Assembly (NCBI GenBank): GCA_047974225.1
Contig: JBKECD010000139.1
Coordinates: forward strand, 1 to 64,000
DNA: 64,000 nt
Reading direction: 5' to 3'
Source: JBKEDC01 sp047974225
GTDB taxonomy: Bacteria > Bacteroidota > Bacteroidia > Bacteroidales > Prolixibacteraceae
Each line of letters begins with the position of its first letter. Position 1 is the first letter of the stretch. The notes beneath the pieces were generated by a model. It searched no databases. It was not told where the DNA came from and saw nothing but the letters and a program-made list of their open reading frames with translations. The position numbers and the translations under genes are program-made. Below are positions 1 to 8,600 of this stretch, piece by piece.

Positions 1-1
1 C

Positions 2-1594
2 ACGCCAGCTTACATTCCATATAATCTTCTTCGTGAGAAGTTTTTTGAACCTTTCCGTCAAGCAGTGGAAGCAGGCGTGCTGAGCATCATGGTGAACTCA
101 GCTTCTATTAATGGGGTGCCCACGCATGCTGATTATGAGTTGCTGACTCAATGGCTGAAAACGGATTTGAATTGGGACGGCATGCTCGTAACCGACTGGA
201 ACGACATCAACAACCTCTTCGAGCGTGAAGGCATTGCTACATCGAAAAAAGATGCAGTGCGCCTTGCCATTAATGCCGGTATCGACATGGCGATGGTGCC
301 TTATGAAACACAATTCTGCCGTGATTTGAAAGAATTAGTGGAAGAAGGAGCGGTGTCAATGGAGCGTGTGGATGATGCGGTGCGTCGTGTACTTCGCTTG
401 AAATATCGCTTGGGCTTGTTTGAAAATCCGTATTGGGAGATTGCGAGCTATGATAAATTTGGTAGCGAAGAGCACGCCAAAGTAGCATTGCAAGCTGCCG
501 AAGAATCAGAAGTATTGCTGAAAAATGATAACAACATCCTGCCACTTGCCAAAGGCAAAAAGATATTAGTAACTGGTCCGAATGCCCAAACTATGCGCTC
601 GCTCAATGGCGGCTGGTCATATTCATGGCAAGGAAACATTGCAGATGAATATGCAGGCGAACAAAACTCTATATTTTAAGCCTTGGAAAACAAATATGGC
701 AAAGACAAAGTTTCCTATGAAGCGGGTGTTACTTAGAAAATTGACGGTGCTTACTACGAAGAAAACACTCCTGAAATCGCTAAAGCGGTTCGTGCAGCCA
801 AAGGCGTTGATGTGATTGTGGCGTGCATCGGCGAGAACTCTTATTGCGAAACTCCGGGCAACCTCACCGACCTTACGCTTTCACGCAACCAGCTTGACTT
901 GGTGCAATCTCTCGCCAAAACCGGCAAGCCGATTGTTTTGGTGCTCAATGAAGGTCGTCCACGCCTAATTAGCGAAATCGAGCCTTTGGCTGATGCCGTA
1001 ATTAGCGTCTTGCTCCCCGGCAACTTCGGGGGCGACGCCCTCGCCAATCTAATGGCTGGCGATGTGAACTTCTCGGCTAAACTGCCCTACACCTATCCTC
1101 GCCTGATTAATTCTCTCTCCACCTATGATTTCAAAGTGAGCGAGCAAACAGGCACTATGGAGGGCAACTATAACTATGATGCCAAAGTGAATGTGCAATG
1201 GGCATTCGGTCATGGATTGAGCTACACAACTTATAAGTACAGCAACTTGAAAGCGAGTCAAACGAGCTTCACTGCCGCTGATGAAATCACTTTCACCGTA
1301 GATGTAACCAACACTGGGAAAGTGGATGGCAAAGAACCGGTGTTGCTTTTCTCTAGCGACTTGGTGGCTAGTCATGTGCCCGACAATATGCGTCTTCGTG
1401 CCTTCGATAAAGTAGCGTTGAAAGCAGGCGAAACCAAAACGGTAAGCTTCACACTCCCCGCAAGCGAGCTTGCTTTTGTGAACAGCCACGGCAAATGGAC
1501 TTTGGAAGCAGGCGAGTTTCGCATGAAGTGCGACGACCAATATCTGCTAATCAACTGCACCGAAACAAAAGTGTGGGAAAGTCCGAATAGATAA
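2..1594 (+). pseudogene. GH3 beta-glucosidase (BglX-like), 5'-truncated by window edge, two in-frame nonsense codons
   Basis: The open frame enters from the left edge and reads as the C-terminal two thirds of a glycoside hydrolase family 3 beta-glucosidase. It carries the nucleophile motif GMLVTDWND, the second domain (VIVACIGENSY, GKPIVLVLNEGRPR, LLPGNFGGDALANL) and a C-terminal fibronectin-III-like domain. Reading frame 2 is continuous, but it is cut by TAA at 677-679 and TAG at 734-736, so the longest pieces are 65-679 and 812-1594. Homology-like sequence continues unbroken through both stops (ALENKYGKDKVSYEAGVT, then KIDGAYYEENTPEI). These are therefore substitutions (probably Glu to stop and Tyr to stop), not a frameshift. 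The gene is probably a recent pseudogene; sequencing error at two separate sites is less likely. It would have acted on periplasmic beta-linked glycosides, next to the GH92/ROK genes. Confidence 0.85.
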
Positions 1595-1596
1595 AG

Positions 1597-1626
1597 CCCC
1601 CTCCAGCTCCCCCTAGGGGGAGGGGT
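1597..1626. repeat. CCCCCT-rich palindromic dispersed repeat
   Basis: The self-complementary stretch CTCCCCCTAGGGGGAGGGG lies directly after the GH3 stop. Related C/G-rich palindromes recur at 58766-58835 and 58889-58945, flanking the gamma carbonic anhydrase gene. This is a dispersed intergenic element and no coding is seen. Confidence 0.6.
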
Positions 1627-1633
1627 AAAGCAT

Positions 1634-1669
1634 AAAAAACCTCGCCAGCAATTGCTAGCGAGGTTTTTT
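1634..1669. terminator. Bidirectional intrinsic terminator
   Basis: Stem AAAAAACCTCGC / GCGAGGTTTTTT encloses the inner palindrome AGCAATTGCT. The A and T tracts allow it to end transcription from both the GH3 gene and the convergent typA gene. Confidence 0.85.
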
Positions 1670-1686
1670 GTTATTCACCGTCAGGT

Positions 1687-1720
1687 CAATTCGTAATTCG
1701 TAATTGACAATTCGTAATTG
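1687..1720. repeat. AATTCGTAATTCGTAATTG tract
   Basis: Imperfect tandem AATTCGT units preceded by GTCAGGTC. The same sequence, with nearly the same leader, occurs at 20510-20550, and shorter forms occur at 41296-41330 and 61178-61209. Confidence 0.7.
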
Positions 1721-1723
1721 ACT

Positions 1724-3520
1724 CTATTTCCCAGCACGTTTGCGCTCGTGTTCTTTCAAGAAGATTTTGCGCATGCGGAGTGATTTGGGGGTTACCTCCA
1801 AATATTCATCGGCACCGATGTATTCCATCGCTTCTTCCAAGCTGAAGATAATCGGAGGAGCTAGGCGCACCTTGTCATCAGACCCCGAAGCACGCATGTT
1901 GGTGAGTTTCTTTGAAGCCGTGGCGTTAATCACAATATCGCCTGCACGGTTGCTTTCGCCAATCACCATACCTTCGTAAACTTCCACACCCGGCTCCACG
2001 AAGAAGCGACCACGGTCTTGCAATTTGTTCAGCGCATAGGCGAAAGTTGTGCCCGGTTCTTTCACAATCAACGAACCATTCACACGACCTTCAATCTCGC
2101 CTTTCATCGGTTGATATTCGATGAAACGGTGTGTCATCACTGCTTCACCGGCTGTGCCGGTAAGCATGTTAGTGCGCAGTCCGATGATTCCTCGTGAAGG
2201 AATGTGAAAATCAAGGTGAATTCGGTCGCCTTTGCGCACCATGTTTTGCATTTCGCCTTTGCGAACAGACACCATCTCGACCACCTTACCCGAATATTCA
2301 TCGGGCACATCCACGTGCAATTCCTCGATAGGCTCACACTTGATGCCTCCAATCTCTTTGAAAAGCACTTTAGGTTGTCCCACTTGTAATTCATATCCCT
2401 CACGGCGCATGGTTTCGATCAACACCGAAAGGTGAAGAATACCACGACCATAAACAGTGAATGTATCGGCTGTTTCGCCTTGTTGCACACGAAGTGCGAG
2501 GTTCTTTTCGAGTTCTTTCTCTAGGCGATCTTTAATGTGGCGTGAAGTAACAAACTTACCTTCCTGACCAAAGAATGGCGAATCATTAATAGCAAACACC
2601 ATGCTCATCGTTGGCTCGTCCACCGCAATTGGGTCGAGCGGTTCAGGGTTGTTCAAATCACAAATTGTGTCGCCAATATCAAAACCCTCAATGCCCACGA
2701 GCGCACAAATATCGCCATCGTGCATCGACTCCACTTTTTGGCGACCAAGCCCTGTGAAAGTGTGAATCTCCTTAATCTTCGAGCGGACGATTGAACCATC
2801 ACGCTTCGCCAAAGCCACTTGCATGTTTTCGCGCAATTCACCTCGGTGAATTCTGCCGATAGCGATACGTCCCACATAAGATGAATAATCCAACGAAGTA
2901 ATCAGCATTTGTGGTGTGCCATGGTTTTCCGTTGGCGCAGGAATATTCTCTAAGATAGAATCCAAGAGCGGAGAAATATCTTCTGTTTTGTGGTTCAAGT
3001 CGGTAGTCATCCAGCCTTCTTTTGCTGAACCATAGATGGTAGTAAAATCAAGCTGTTCTTCGGTGGCATCGAGTGAAAACATGAGGTCGAACACTTGCTC
3101 GTGCACCTCGTCGGGGCGGCAGTTTGGTTTATCGACTTTATTAATCACCACGATAGGTTTCAATCCCAACGCCAAGGCTTTAGAAAGCACGAAGCGAGTT
3201 TGGGGCATTGTTCCCTCGAAAGCATCGGCAAGCAGGAGCACGCCATCTGCCATGTTGAGCACCCGCTCCACCTCACCACCGAAGTCGCTGTGCCCAGGGG
3301 TGTCGATGATATTGATTTTCGTACCTTTATAATCAACAGAAACGTTTTTAGCTAGAATAGTGATTCCACGTTCACGCTCCAAGTCATTATTATCAAGCAA
3401 GAGGTCTTCATGTTTTTCATGGTCTTTCACCAAGTTGCAGTGATAAATAATCTTATCGACCAAAGTCGTCTTTCCGTGGTCAACGTGTGCAATAATTGCA
3501 ATGTTACGAATGTTTTGCAT
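1724..3520 (-). CDS. typA: Ribosome-associated GTPase TypA/BipA
   Basis: A translational GTPase of 598 residues, the usual length for TypA/BipA. The G-domain motifs are HVDHGKTTLVD, DTPGHSDFGGEVERV and NKVDKP. EF-Tu domain-2-like, EF-G-like and the TypA-specific C-terminal domain (RFIEYQPMKGEIEGR, ALNKLQDRGRFFVEPG) follow. It binds 70S ribosomes and helps with ribosome assembly and stress adaptation. The start is placed at the ATG at 3520 (MQNIRNIAIIAHVDH). The longer start at 3547 overlaps the -7 element at 3545-3552 and so cannot be transcribed from it. The gene is monocistronic, convergent with the GH3 gene and divergent from the GH92 gene. Confidence 0.97.
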   Translation of the reverse strand: MQNIRNIAIIAHVDHGKTTLVDKIIYHCNLVKDHEKHEDLLLDNNDLERERGITILAKNVSVDYKGTKINIIDTPGHSDFGGEVERVLNMADGVLLLADAFEGTMPQTRFVLSKALALGLKPIVVINKVDKPNCRPDEVHEQVFDLMFSLDATEEQLDFTTIYGSAKEGWMTTDLNHKTEDISPLLDSILENIPAPTENHGTPQMLITSLDYSSYVGRIAIGRIHRGELRENMQVALAKRDGSIVRSKIKEIHTFTGLGRQKVESMHDGDICALVGIEGFDIGDTICDLNNPEPLDPIAVDEPTMSMVFAINDSPFFGQEGKFVTSRHIKDRLEKELEKNLALRVQQGETADTFTVYGRGILHLSVLIETMRREGYELQVGQPKVLFKEIGGIKCEPIEELHVDVPDEYSGKVVEMVSVRKGEMQNMVRKGDRIHLDFHIPSRGIIGLRTNMLTGTAGEAVMTHRFIEYQPMKGEIEGRVNGSLIVKEPGTTFAYALNKLQDRGRFFVEPGVEVYEGMVIGESNRAGDIVINATASKKLTNMRASGSDDKVRLAPPIIFSLEEAMEYIGADEYLEVTPKSLRMRKIFLKEHERKRAGK

Positions 3521-3544
3521 TTTTAAATTTTCAAATAAGATGCG

Positions 3545-3552
3545 CAAAGATA
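3545..3552 (-). promoter_or_regulatory. typA -7 promoter element
   Basis: TATCTTTG on the minus strand matches the Bacteroidota consensus TAnnTTTG and lies 25 bases upstream of the chosen typA start. Confidence 0.6.
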
Positions 3553-3656
3553 TACTTTATAAGACGCTTTGATTCGGCAAACCCTTCTATTGATGGAATA
3601 TTAATTTAATTCTAACCTAAGGGACGAAAAGTGCGGGCGTTTTCCTCGAAAAGTAT

Positions 3657-3664
3657 TACTTTTG
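3657..3664 (+). promoter_or_regulatory. -7 promoter element of GH92 gene
   Basis: TACTTTTG matches TAnnTTTG, 41 bases upstream of the ATG at 3706. Confidence 0.5.
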
Positions 3665-3705
3665 AAAACGGAGATTTAAAATAACATAAATAATATATCC
3701 ATATC

Positions 3706-6006
3706 ATGAACAAAAAAATTGGTATTGTCCTGCTTGCGGTCGCTGCTTTGGTGAGCTGCAATCGGGCGACAAACAACAGCGAAGCATCCTATGCCGACAA
3801 TCCCGTGGACTATGTCAATACGCTCATGGGCACCGACTCGGAGTTTCGTCTTTCCAACGGCAACACCTATCCTGCGATAGCCCTCCCTTGGGGGATGAAT
3901 TTTTGGACTCCCCAAACGGGCAACATGGGCGACGGCTGGGTGTATTCCTATGATGCCTACAAAATCAAGGGCTTCAAGCAGACCCATCAGCCGAGTCCGT
4001 GGATTAATGACTATGGTCAGTTTTCGATTCTTCCCGAAACAGGCAAGCTAAAAATCGACCAACAGGAGCGGGCGAGCTGGTTTTCACACAAGGCGGAAAT
4101 TGCCAAGCCACACTATTATAAGACCTATTTGGCGGATTACGATGTGGTGGCTGAAATCACTCCCACTGAGCGAGCCGCCATGTTTCGCTTCACCTTTCCT
4201 GAAAGCGAGCAATCGCATATTTTGGTTGATGCTTTCGACCAAGGATCTTATATCAAAGTGATTCCCGAAGAAAACAAAATCATCGGATACACCACAAAAA
4301 ACTCGGGCGGAGTGCCTGAGAATTTCAAAAACTATTTTGTGATTGTATTTGACAAGGAGTTTGACTCCAGCCACGTGTGGAGCGACAAAAACATCGTGAA
4401 AGGCAAAAAAGAGTTGAAAGATAATCATGTAGGGGCAGCGATTCAGTTTGCAACAAGCAAGGGCGAACAAGTCCACGCTCGCGTGGCATCCTCATTCATC
4501 AGCCCCGAGCAAGCGGAGCTCAATTTGCAGGAGCTTGGCAACAATAGTTTCGACCAGCTGAAGCAACAAGGAGAAGACATTTGGAACAAGGAACTTTCTC
4601 GGATAGCGGTGGCGGGAGCTTCAGAAGGCGAAATGCGCACCTTCTATTCGTGCTTATATCGGGTGTTGCTCTTTCCACGCAAGTTTTATGAGATTGACGC
4701 AGCGGGAAACATTGTTCATTACAGCCCCTATAATGGCGAAGTTTTGCCCGGCTATATGTTTACCGACAATGGATTTTGGGACACCTTTCGTGCGGTTTTC
4801 CCCTTCTTCAATCTCATGTATCCCACGCTCAACGAACATATCCAAGAGGGGCTTGCCAATGCTTATAAAGAAAGTGGCTTTCTGCCTGAGTGGGCAAGCC
4901 CGGGGCATCGGGATTGCATGATTGGGTCGAACTCAGCCACCATCATTGCCGATGCCTATCTGAAAGGGCAGAAAATTGATGATGCGGAGACGCTTTGGGA
5001 GGCTATGGTGAAGAACACCACCCACAAGGGGGCAGTAAACTCTGTTGGACGCTTTGGGCATGAATACTACAACCGCTTGGGCTATGTACCTTATAATGTG
5101 GGGGTGAATGAAAACGTGGCTCGCACTTTGGAATATGCCTTTGCCGATTTCTGCATCTATCAGATGGGAAAAAAGATGGGCAAGCCCGAGAGTGAAATCG
5201 GCATTTATGCCGAGCGAGCGATGAACTATAAGAATGTGTTTGACCCCAGTTCCAACTTAATGCGTGGGAAAAATGAAGACGGCACATTTCAATCGCCTTT
5301 CAGTCCTTTCAAATGGGGAGATGCCTTCACGGAGGGCAACAGCTGGCACTACACATGGTCGGTGTTTCACGACATTCAAGGTCTTGCCGACCTGATGGGC
5401 GGCAATGAGGTGTTTGCGCAGATGCTCGACTCGGTGTTTGTAGTTCCTCCGGTGTTTGATGAGTCGTATTATGGACAGGTGATTCATGAAATCCGAGAGA
5501 TGCAAATCATGAACATGGGCAACTATGCGCATGGCAACCAACCTATTCAACACATGATTTATCTCTATAACTATGCGGGTCAGCCATGGAAAACGCAATA
5601 TTGGATTCGTGAGGTGATGAACCGCATGTACACCGCCCAAGCCGATGGCTATTGTGGCGATGAGGATAATGGTCAGACCTCAGCTTGGTATGTATTTAGT
5701 GCACTGGGCTTCTATCCTGTAACTCCTGCGGTGGATGAATATGTGATTGGTGCTCCCCTATTTAAGCACATGTGCATCAGTTTGGAAAACGGCAAGAAAA
5801 TCAACATCGAAGCACCTGCCAATAGTCCTGAAAATAGATATGTGGATGCGATTAGCATCGACGGGGCGAGCTATGACAAGAATTATTTCAACTATGATGA
5901 CTTGATGGATGGGGCTCAGATTAGATTTGAAATGAGCGACAAGCCCAACAAAAAGCGAGGAATAAGCCCCGATGCCTATCCTTATTCGTTTTCTAATTCA
6001 AATTAA
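3706..6006 (+). CDS. GH92 alpha-mannosidase, outer lipoprotein
   Basis: A 766-residue protein with an N-terminal lipoprotein signal (hydrophobic run ending LVSC, Cys19). A complete glycoside hydrolase family 92 body follows, opening with VDYVNTLMGTDSEF. Family hallmarks are the acid/base region EGNSWHYTWSVFHD and the C-terminal GDEDNGQTSAWYVFSALG, which holds the acidic pair typical of calcium-dependent GH92 exo-mannosidases. Known members release mannose from alpha-mannan or N-glycans; linkage specificity cannot be read from sequence. The ROK kinase gene 82 bases downstream on the same strand fits use of the released sugar. No SusC/SusD pair lies nearby, so this is not a complete polysaccharide utilisation locus. 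Confidence 0.93.
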   Translation: MNKKIGIVLLAVAALVSCNRATNNSEASYADNPVDYVNTLMGTDSEFRLSNGNTYPAIALPWGMNFWTPQTGNMGDGWVYSYDAYKIKGFKQTHQPSPWINDYGQFSILPETGKLKIDQQERASWFSHKAEIAKPHYYKTYLADYDVVAEITPTERAAMFRFTFPESEQSHILVDAFDQGSYIKVIPEENKIIGYTTKNSGGVPENFKNYFVIVFDKEFDSSHVWSDKNIVKGKKELKDNHVGAAIQFATSKGEQVHARVASSFISPEQAELNLQELGNNSFDQLKQQGEDIWNKELSRIAVAGASEGEMRTFYSCLYRVLLFPRKFYEIDAAGNIVHYSPYNGEVLPGYMFTDNGFWDTFRAVFPFFNLMYPTLNEHIQEGLANAYKESGFLPEWASPGHRDCMIGSNSATIIADAYLKGQKIDDAETLWEAMVKNTTHKGAVNSVGRFGHEYYNRLGYVPYNVGVNENVARTLEYAFADFCIYQMGKKMGKPESEIGIYAERAMNYKNVFDPSSNLMRGKNEDGTFQSPFSPFKWGDAFTEGNSWHYTWSVFHDIQGLADLMGGNEVFAQMLDSVFVVPPVFDESYYGQVIHEIREMQIMNMGNYAHGNQPIQHMIYLYNYAGQPWKTQYWIREVMNRMYTAQADGYCGDEDNGQTSAWYVFSALGFYPVTPAVDEYVIGAPLFKHMCISLENGKKINIEAPANSPENRYVDAISIDGASYDKNYFNYDDLMDGAQIRFEMSDKPNKKRGISPDAYPYSFSNSN

Positions 6007-6010
6007 ATTC

Positions 6011-6047
6011 TTACCTTTGTCTTAACAATTGTTTTACGCAAAGGTAA
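6011..6047. promoter_or_regulatory. Inverted repeat carrying a -7 element on each strand, upstream of ROK kinase
   Basis: TTACCTTTG (6011-6019) and CAAAGGTAA (6039-6047) are perfect 9-bp arms around the palindromic core AACAATTGTT. TACCTTTG inside each arm matches TAnnTTTG, so the element could be an operator, a pair of facing promoters, or a simple hairpin between the two genes. It lies 42 bases upstream of the ROK start. Confidence 0.5.
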
Positions 6048-6088
6048 AACATCCAATTATCGCATACAATATATAAATAACGATATCA

Positions 6089-7006
6089 ATGAAGAAGTAC
6101 ACTGTGGGTGCTGATGTGGGCGGAAGCCACATCACTTGCGCCATTTTCGACCTCGAGAAGCAAGAGTTGCTCCTCGACACCATGAAAACCTCGCCTGTGG
6201 ATTGCCACGCTAGCGCCGATGAGATTCTGACCAAATGGGCTACGGCAATCACCGAAGCAGCAGAAACGGTGGGCATTGGGCAAGTGAATGGCGCTGCCTT
6301 TGCCATGCCTGGTCCTTTCGACTATAAGACAGGCGTTGCACTTTTCGACAACTCCAACAAGAAATTTGAAAACCTCTTTGAGGTGAATGTGAGCGAAGAA
6401 CTCCAAAAAAGAGTACCTATCCAAGATGCTAAATTCCGCTTTATGAATGATGCCACCGCCTTTGCCTCGGGCGAAGTGTGGATTGGCGCTGCCAAAGGCT
6501 CAAGCAATTGTGTAGCAATCACGCTTGGCACAGGTTTTGGCTCGGCATTCTTACTCAATGGTATTCCCATTGAGCAGGGCGACACAGTGCCCGACCAAGG
6601 ATGCTGCTATCACTTGGCTTATAAAGACGGTATTGCCGATGATTATTTCTCCACTCGTGGCTTTGTCAATCGTTGGAAGGAACTCACTGGCGAAACTATC
6701 GAAGGAGCTAAATGCATCGTGGATAAAATCGACACGGACGCACGCGCTAAGCAGGTGTTTGAAGACTTCGGCGCCGAGCTTGCCGACCTGATGGCGCCAT
6801 GGCTGAAAAACTTCAGTGCCGACACGATTGTGTTGGGAGGCAATATCTCGAAAGCATTCAAATTATTTGAACCCGCACTCAGCAAGCAGCTCCAAGCCAA
6901 TGGTGCTGAAGTGAAAGTGGTGCTGTCGAAACTTGGTGAAACATCAGCTGTTTCGGGATGCTGCCGATTGATGGATGATGAATACTACGAATTATTTTTA
7001 GCTTAG
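6089..7006 (+). CDS. ROK family sugar kinase (glucokinase-like)
   Basis: A 305-residue protein of the ROK/actin-fold kinase family. The N-terminal phosphate loop is ADVGGSHITCAIFD. The catalytic segment FMNDATAFASGE has the expected Asn-Asp, followed by the adenosine-side glycine motif TLGTGFGSAF and a C-terminal IVLGGNIS. It probably phosphorylates a hexose in the cytoplasm. The usual ROK zinc motif (CxCGxxGC) is not present; the corresponding region reads GCCYHLAYKDG, so substrate and metal dependence may differ. It follows the GH92 gene on the same strand, which suggests mannose or mannoside breakdown. N-acetylmannosamine or glucose are alternatives. Confidence 0.85.
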   Translation: MKKYTVGADVGGSHITCAIFDLEKQELLLDTMKTSPVDCHASADEILTKWATAITEAAETVGIGQVNGAAFAMPGPFDYKTGVALFDNSNKKFENLFEVNVSEELQKRVPIQDAKFRFMNDATAFASGEVWIGAAKGSSNCVAITLGTGFGSAFLLNGIPIEQGDTVPDQGCCYHLAYKDGIADDYFSTRGFVNRWKELTGETIEGAKCIVDKIDTDARAKQVFEDFGAELADLMAPWLKNFSADTIVLGGNISKAFKLFEPALSKQLQANGAEVKVVLSKLGETSAVSGCCRLMDDEYYELFLA

Positions 7007-7031
7007 TCTTCTAGGCTGAAAATGTCGCATG

Positions 7032-7069
7032 AAAAAACCGTTTGCCTTTTGCAGGCAAACGGTTTTTTT
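7032..7069. terminator. Intrinsic terminator after ROK kinase
   Basis: Long perfect stem AAAAAACCGTTTGCC / GGCAAACGGTTTTTT with loop TTTTGCA. It can act in both directions and so also serves the convergent gene at 7093-7620. Confidence 0.9.
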
Positions 7070-7092
7070 ATGCGCTTCGTTGAGATGTTCCA

Positions 7093-7620
7093 CTAGCTCA
7101 CTTTATCGAGTAATTTCTGAAATCTCCGATAGATTCTCGTCCGTGGCTCATCGCTCGGATAGGATTGCAGGCTCTCGCCTCCTAATCGCCAAAGCAATAA
7201 TTGCCGATCCTCCTCGGAAAATTGCGCTTGCCGCATTCGTTCTTTCAGTTCATCGTAGTGCCCCGCCAGATAATTGACATCATCCATTTTCACTTTTTTA
7301 TTCTCCGTCAATTCCAATCGCTGAGCTTTAATCTTACGCTGATAGGGCGACTGGGGAGAATGCAGGCTGAGAGCTATCATCTTGAGTACATATTTATGAA
7401 GTCCCCTTTCTCCCTCTTCTTGATGGTCATATAGTTTTTCCACCAACACACGGTTGGTGGTGAGCAATTGCTCGAGCACTTCGTGCAGCAAGTCGGCAGG
7501 CTCATCAATCATACACACTTGCTGGCAATGCTTTGCCGCATAGCGAAGCCAATTGGGATATTGCGCTTCAAAATAATTTAGAATTTCCTTCTTAAGCATA
7601 AGTTTATTTTTTATTTGCAT
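7093..7620 (-). CDS. Hypothetical helical protein, weakly sigma-70-like
   Basis: A 175-residue soluble protein with no signal peptide or membrane segment, rich in helix-forming residues. An early segment (EPADLLHEVLEQLL) resembles the DLxQEVFLxLW helix of sigma-70 region 2. The C-terminal SEEDRQLLLWRLGG and RTRIYRRFQKLLDKV could be a recognition-like helical pair, as in small phage or mobile-element sigma-like proteins. This likeness is weak and no family is assigned. A second start at 7599 (MLKKEILNYFE) is possible. The gene stands alone between a terminator and a repeat block, which fits an accessory gene. Confidence 0.5.
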   Translation of the reverse strand: MQIKNKLMLKKEILNYFEAQYPNWLRYAAKHCQQVCMIDEPADLLHEVLEQLLTTNRVLVEKLYDHQEEGERGLHKYVLKMIALSLHSPQSPYQRKIKAQRLELTENKKVKMDDVNYLAGHYDELKERMRQAQFSEEDRQLLLWRLGGESLQSYPSDEPRTRIYRRFQKLLDKVS

Positions 7621-7758
7621 TAACCTTTAATATATAGCGCAAATATACAGCGCATTTTCTTTTAATGCAAATATATTTGAAATATATTTTCAAATATCAC
7701 TGAATAGATTAGTAGCTGATGAGCAAAAAAAAACGACATAAGGCATTCACTAAAATCT

Positions 7759-7916
7759 CCCAAAGTGCAAGTACTTTGACCTTGCTGCACGTGCAGCCGA
7801 CCCAAAGTGCAAGTACTTTTGACTTGCTGCACGATGCAGCCGACCCAAAGTGCAAGTACTTTTGCCTTGCTGCACGTGCAGCCGACCCGAAGTGCAAGTA
7901 CTTTGAGCATGTACTC
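7759..7916. repeat. Tandem 42-bp repeat with internal palindromes (3.6 copies)
   Basis: Units start at 7759, 7801, 7844 and 7886 (the last partial). Each begins CCCAAAGTGCAAGTACTTT and contains GCTGCACGTGCAGC, a perfect 14-bp palindrome (one copy has an extra A), plus AAGTACTT. The whole gap 7621-7957 holds this repeat and no supportable gene; short ORFs over it are by-products of the repeat. Confidence 0.85.
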
Positions 7917-7957
7917 AGCTCATTTTCACCATTTTCACAATAACGAGTGAGAATTAG

Positions 7958-8503
7958 CTAATTGAAAGAACAAGTGCTTGCAGAATTCAAGTCATAGATG
8001 AACTTGGAGATGCATACGCATTCTCGGGTTCTCTAGCGCAAGATGATAGCTACACGCCAAACTCGACAAAACCAGCTGCGGTAACAAAAATCAACATTGA
8101 TACCGATGAATTTGACACAACATATTTCTTCGACATCAACGAAGCCACTAGCGGTAAATTCATCACTAGCTGGACCTATGCAGGCAATGGTAAATTCTTA
8201 GCCAACATGGGTGCGGATAAAACAACAGACAATTATGGGGGAAAATATTTTGCTATCGTAGATGTCTATAATAAGACCGTAACAACAGTAACAGGTGTCC
8301 CTGAAGCGGCGAGCATATCACAATTGACAGATAGAAACTGCTATGCAACTGCTGATGGAAATTATGTATATGTCGGCATTACTACTGACGCTGAAGGAAG
8401 CTATGTGTATAGAATTGACATCAATGCAGCAACCGCAACTAGAGGAATCAAGGTTGAAGGAGGAAATATCACAGCCATAAGCAAAATAGCCTACGAAGGA
8501 TAG
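7958..8503 (+). pseudogene. 3' remnant of a secreted beta-propeller-like protein (DUF4374-like?)
   Basis: Frame 2 is open from 7958, just after a TAG, to the TAG at 8501-8503, giving about 181 codons. The text is protein-like throughout (FDTTYFFDINEATSG, YFAIVDVYNKTVTTVTG, NYVYVGITTDAEGSYVYR, ATATRGIKVEGGNI). The only ATG with a long ORF lies mid-way at 8207, and no signal peptide or N-terminal half is present. The pattern resembles the last third of Bacteroidota DUF4374-type lipoproteins, where a seven-bladed fold ends in a 'TKG..VEGG' strand; this assignment is tentative. The 5' part appears lost at the junction with the palindromic repeat block. Confidence 0.55.
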
Positions 8504-8531
8504 ACACGCTGTCTTTATGGGTTAAACTGTT

Positions 8532-8566
8532 AAGAGCAATCGTTTCGTGCGATTGCTCTTTTTTTA
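8532..8566 (+). terminator. Intrinsic terminator of remnant gene
   Basis: Stem AAGAGCAATCG / CGATTGCTCTT with loop TTTCGTG, followed by a run of T. Confidence 0.9.
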
Positions 8567-8600
8567 TCTCTTCATTTTTAAGGGGGGCTTCTAAAAATTA

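Noticed and set aside
65..1594. Two separate genes at 65-679 and 812-1594
   Set aside because: They lie in the same frame, and GH3-like protein sequence continues between them across two stop codons, so they are one broken gene.
3521..3547. TypA start at 3547
   Set aside because: That codon overlaps the -7 element TATCTTTG at 3545-3552, and homology-like sequence begins at 3520.
7662..7943. Short ORFs across the 7759-7916 repeat block on both strands
   Set aside because: Their sequence is just the repeat translated (SASTLTLL, CKYF repeats), with no independent support.
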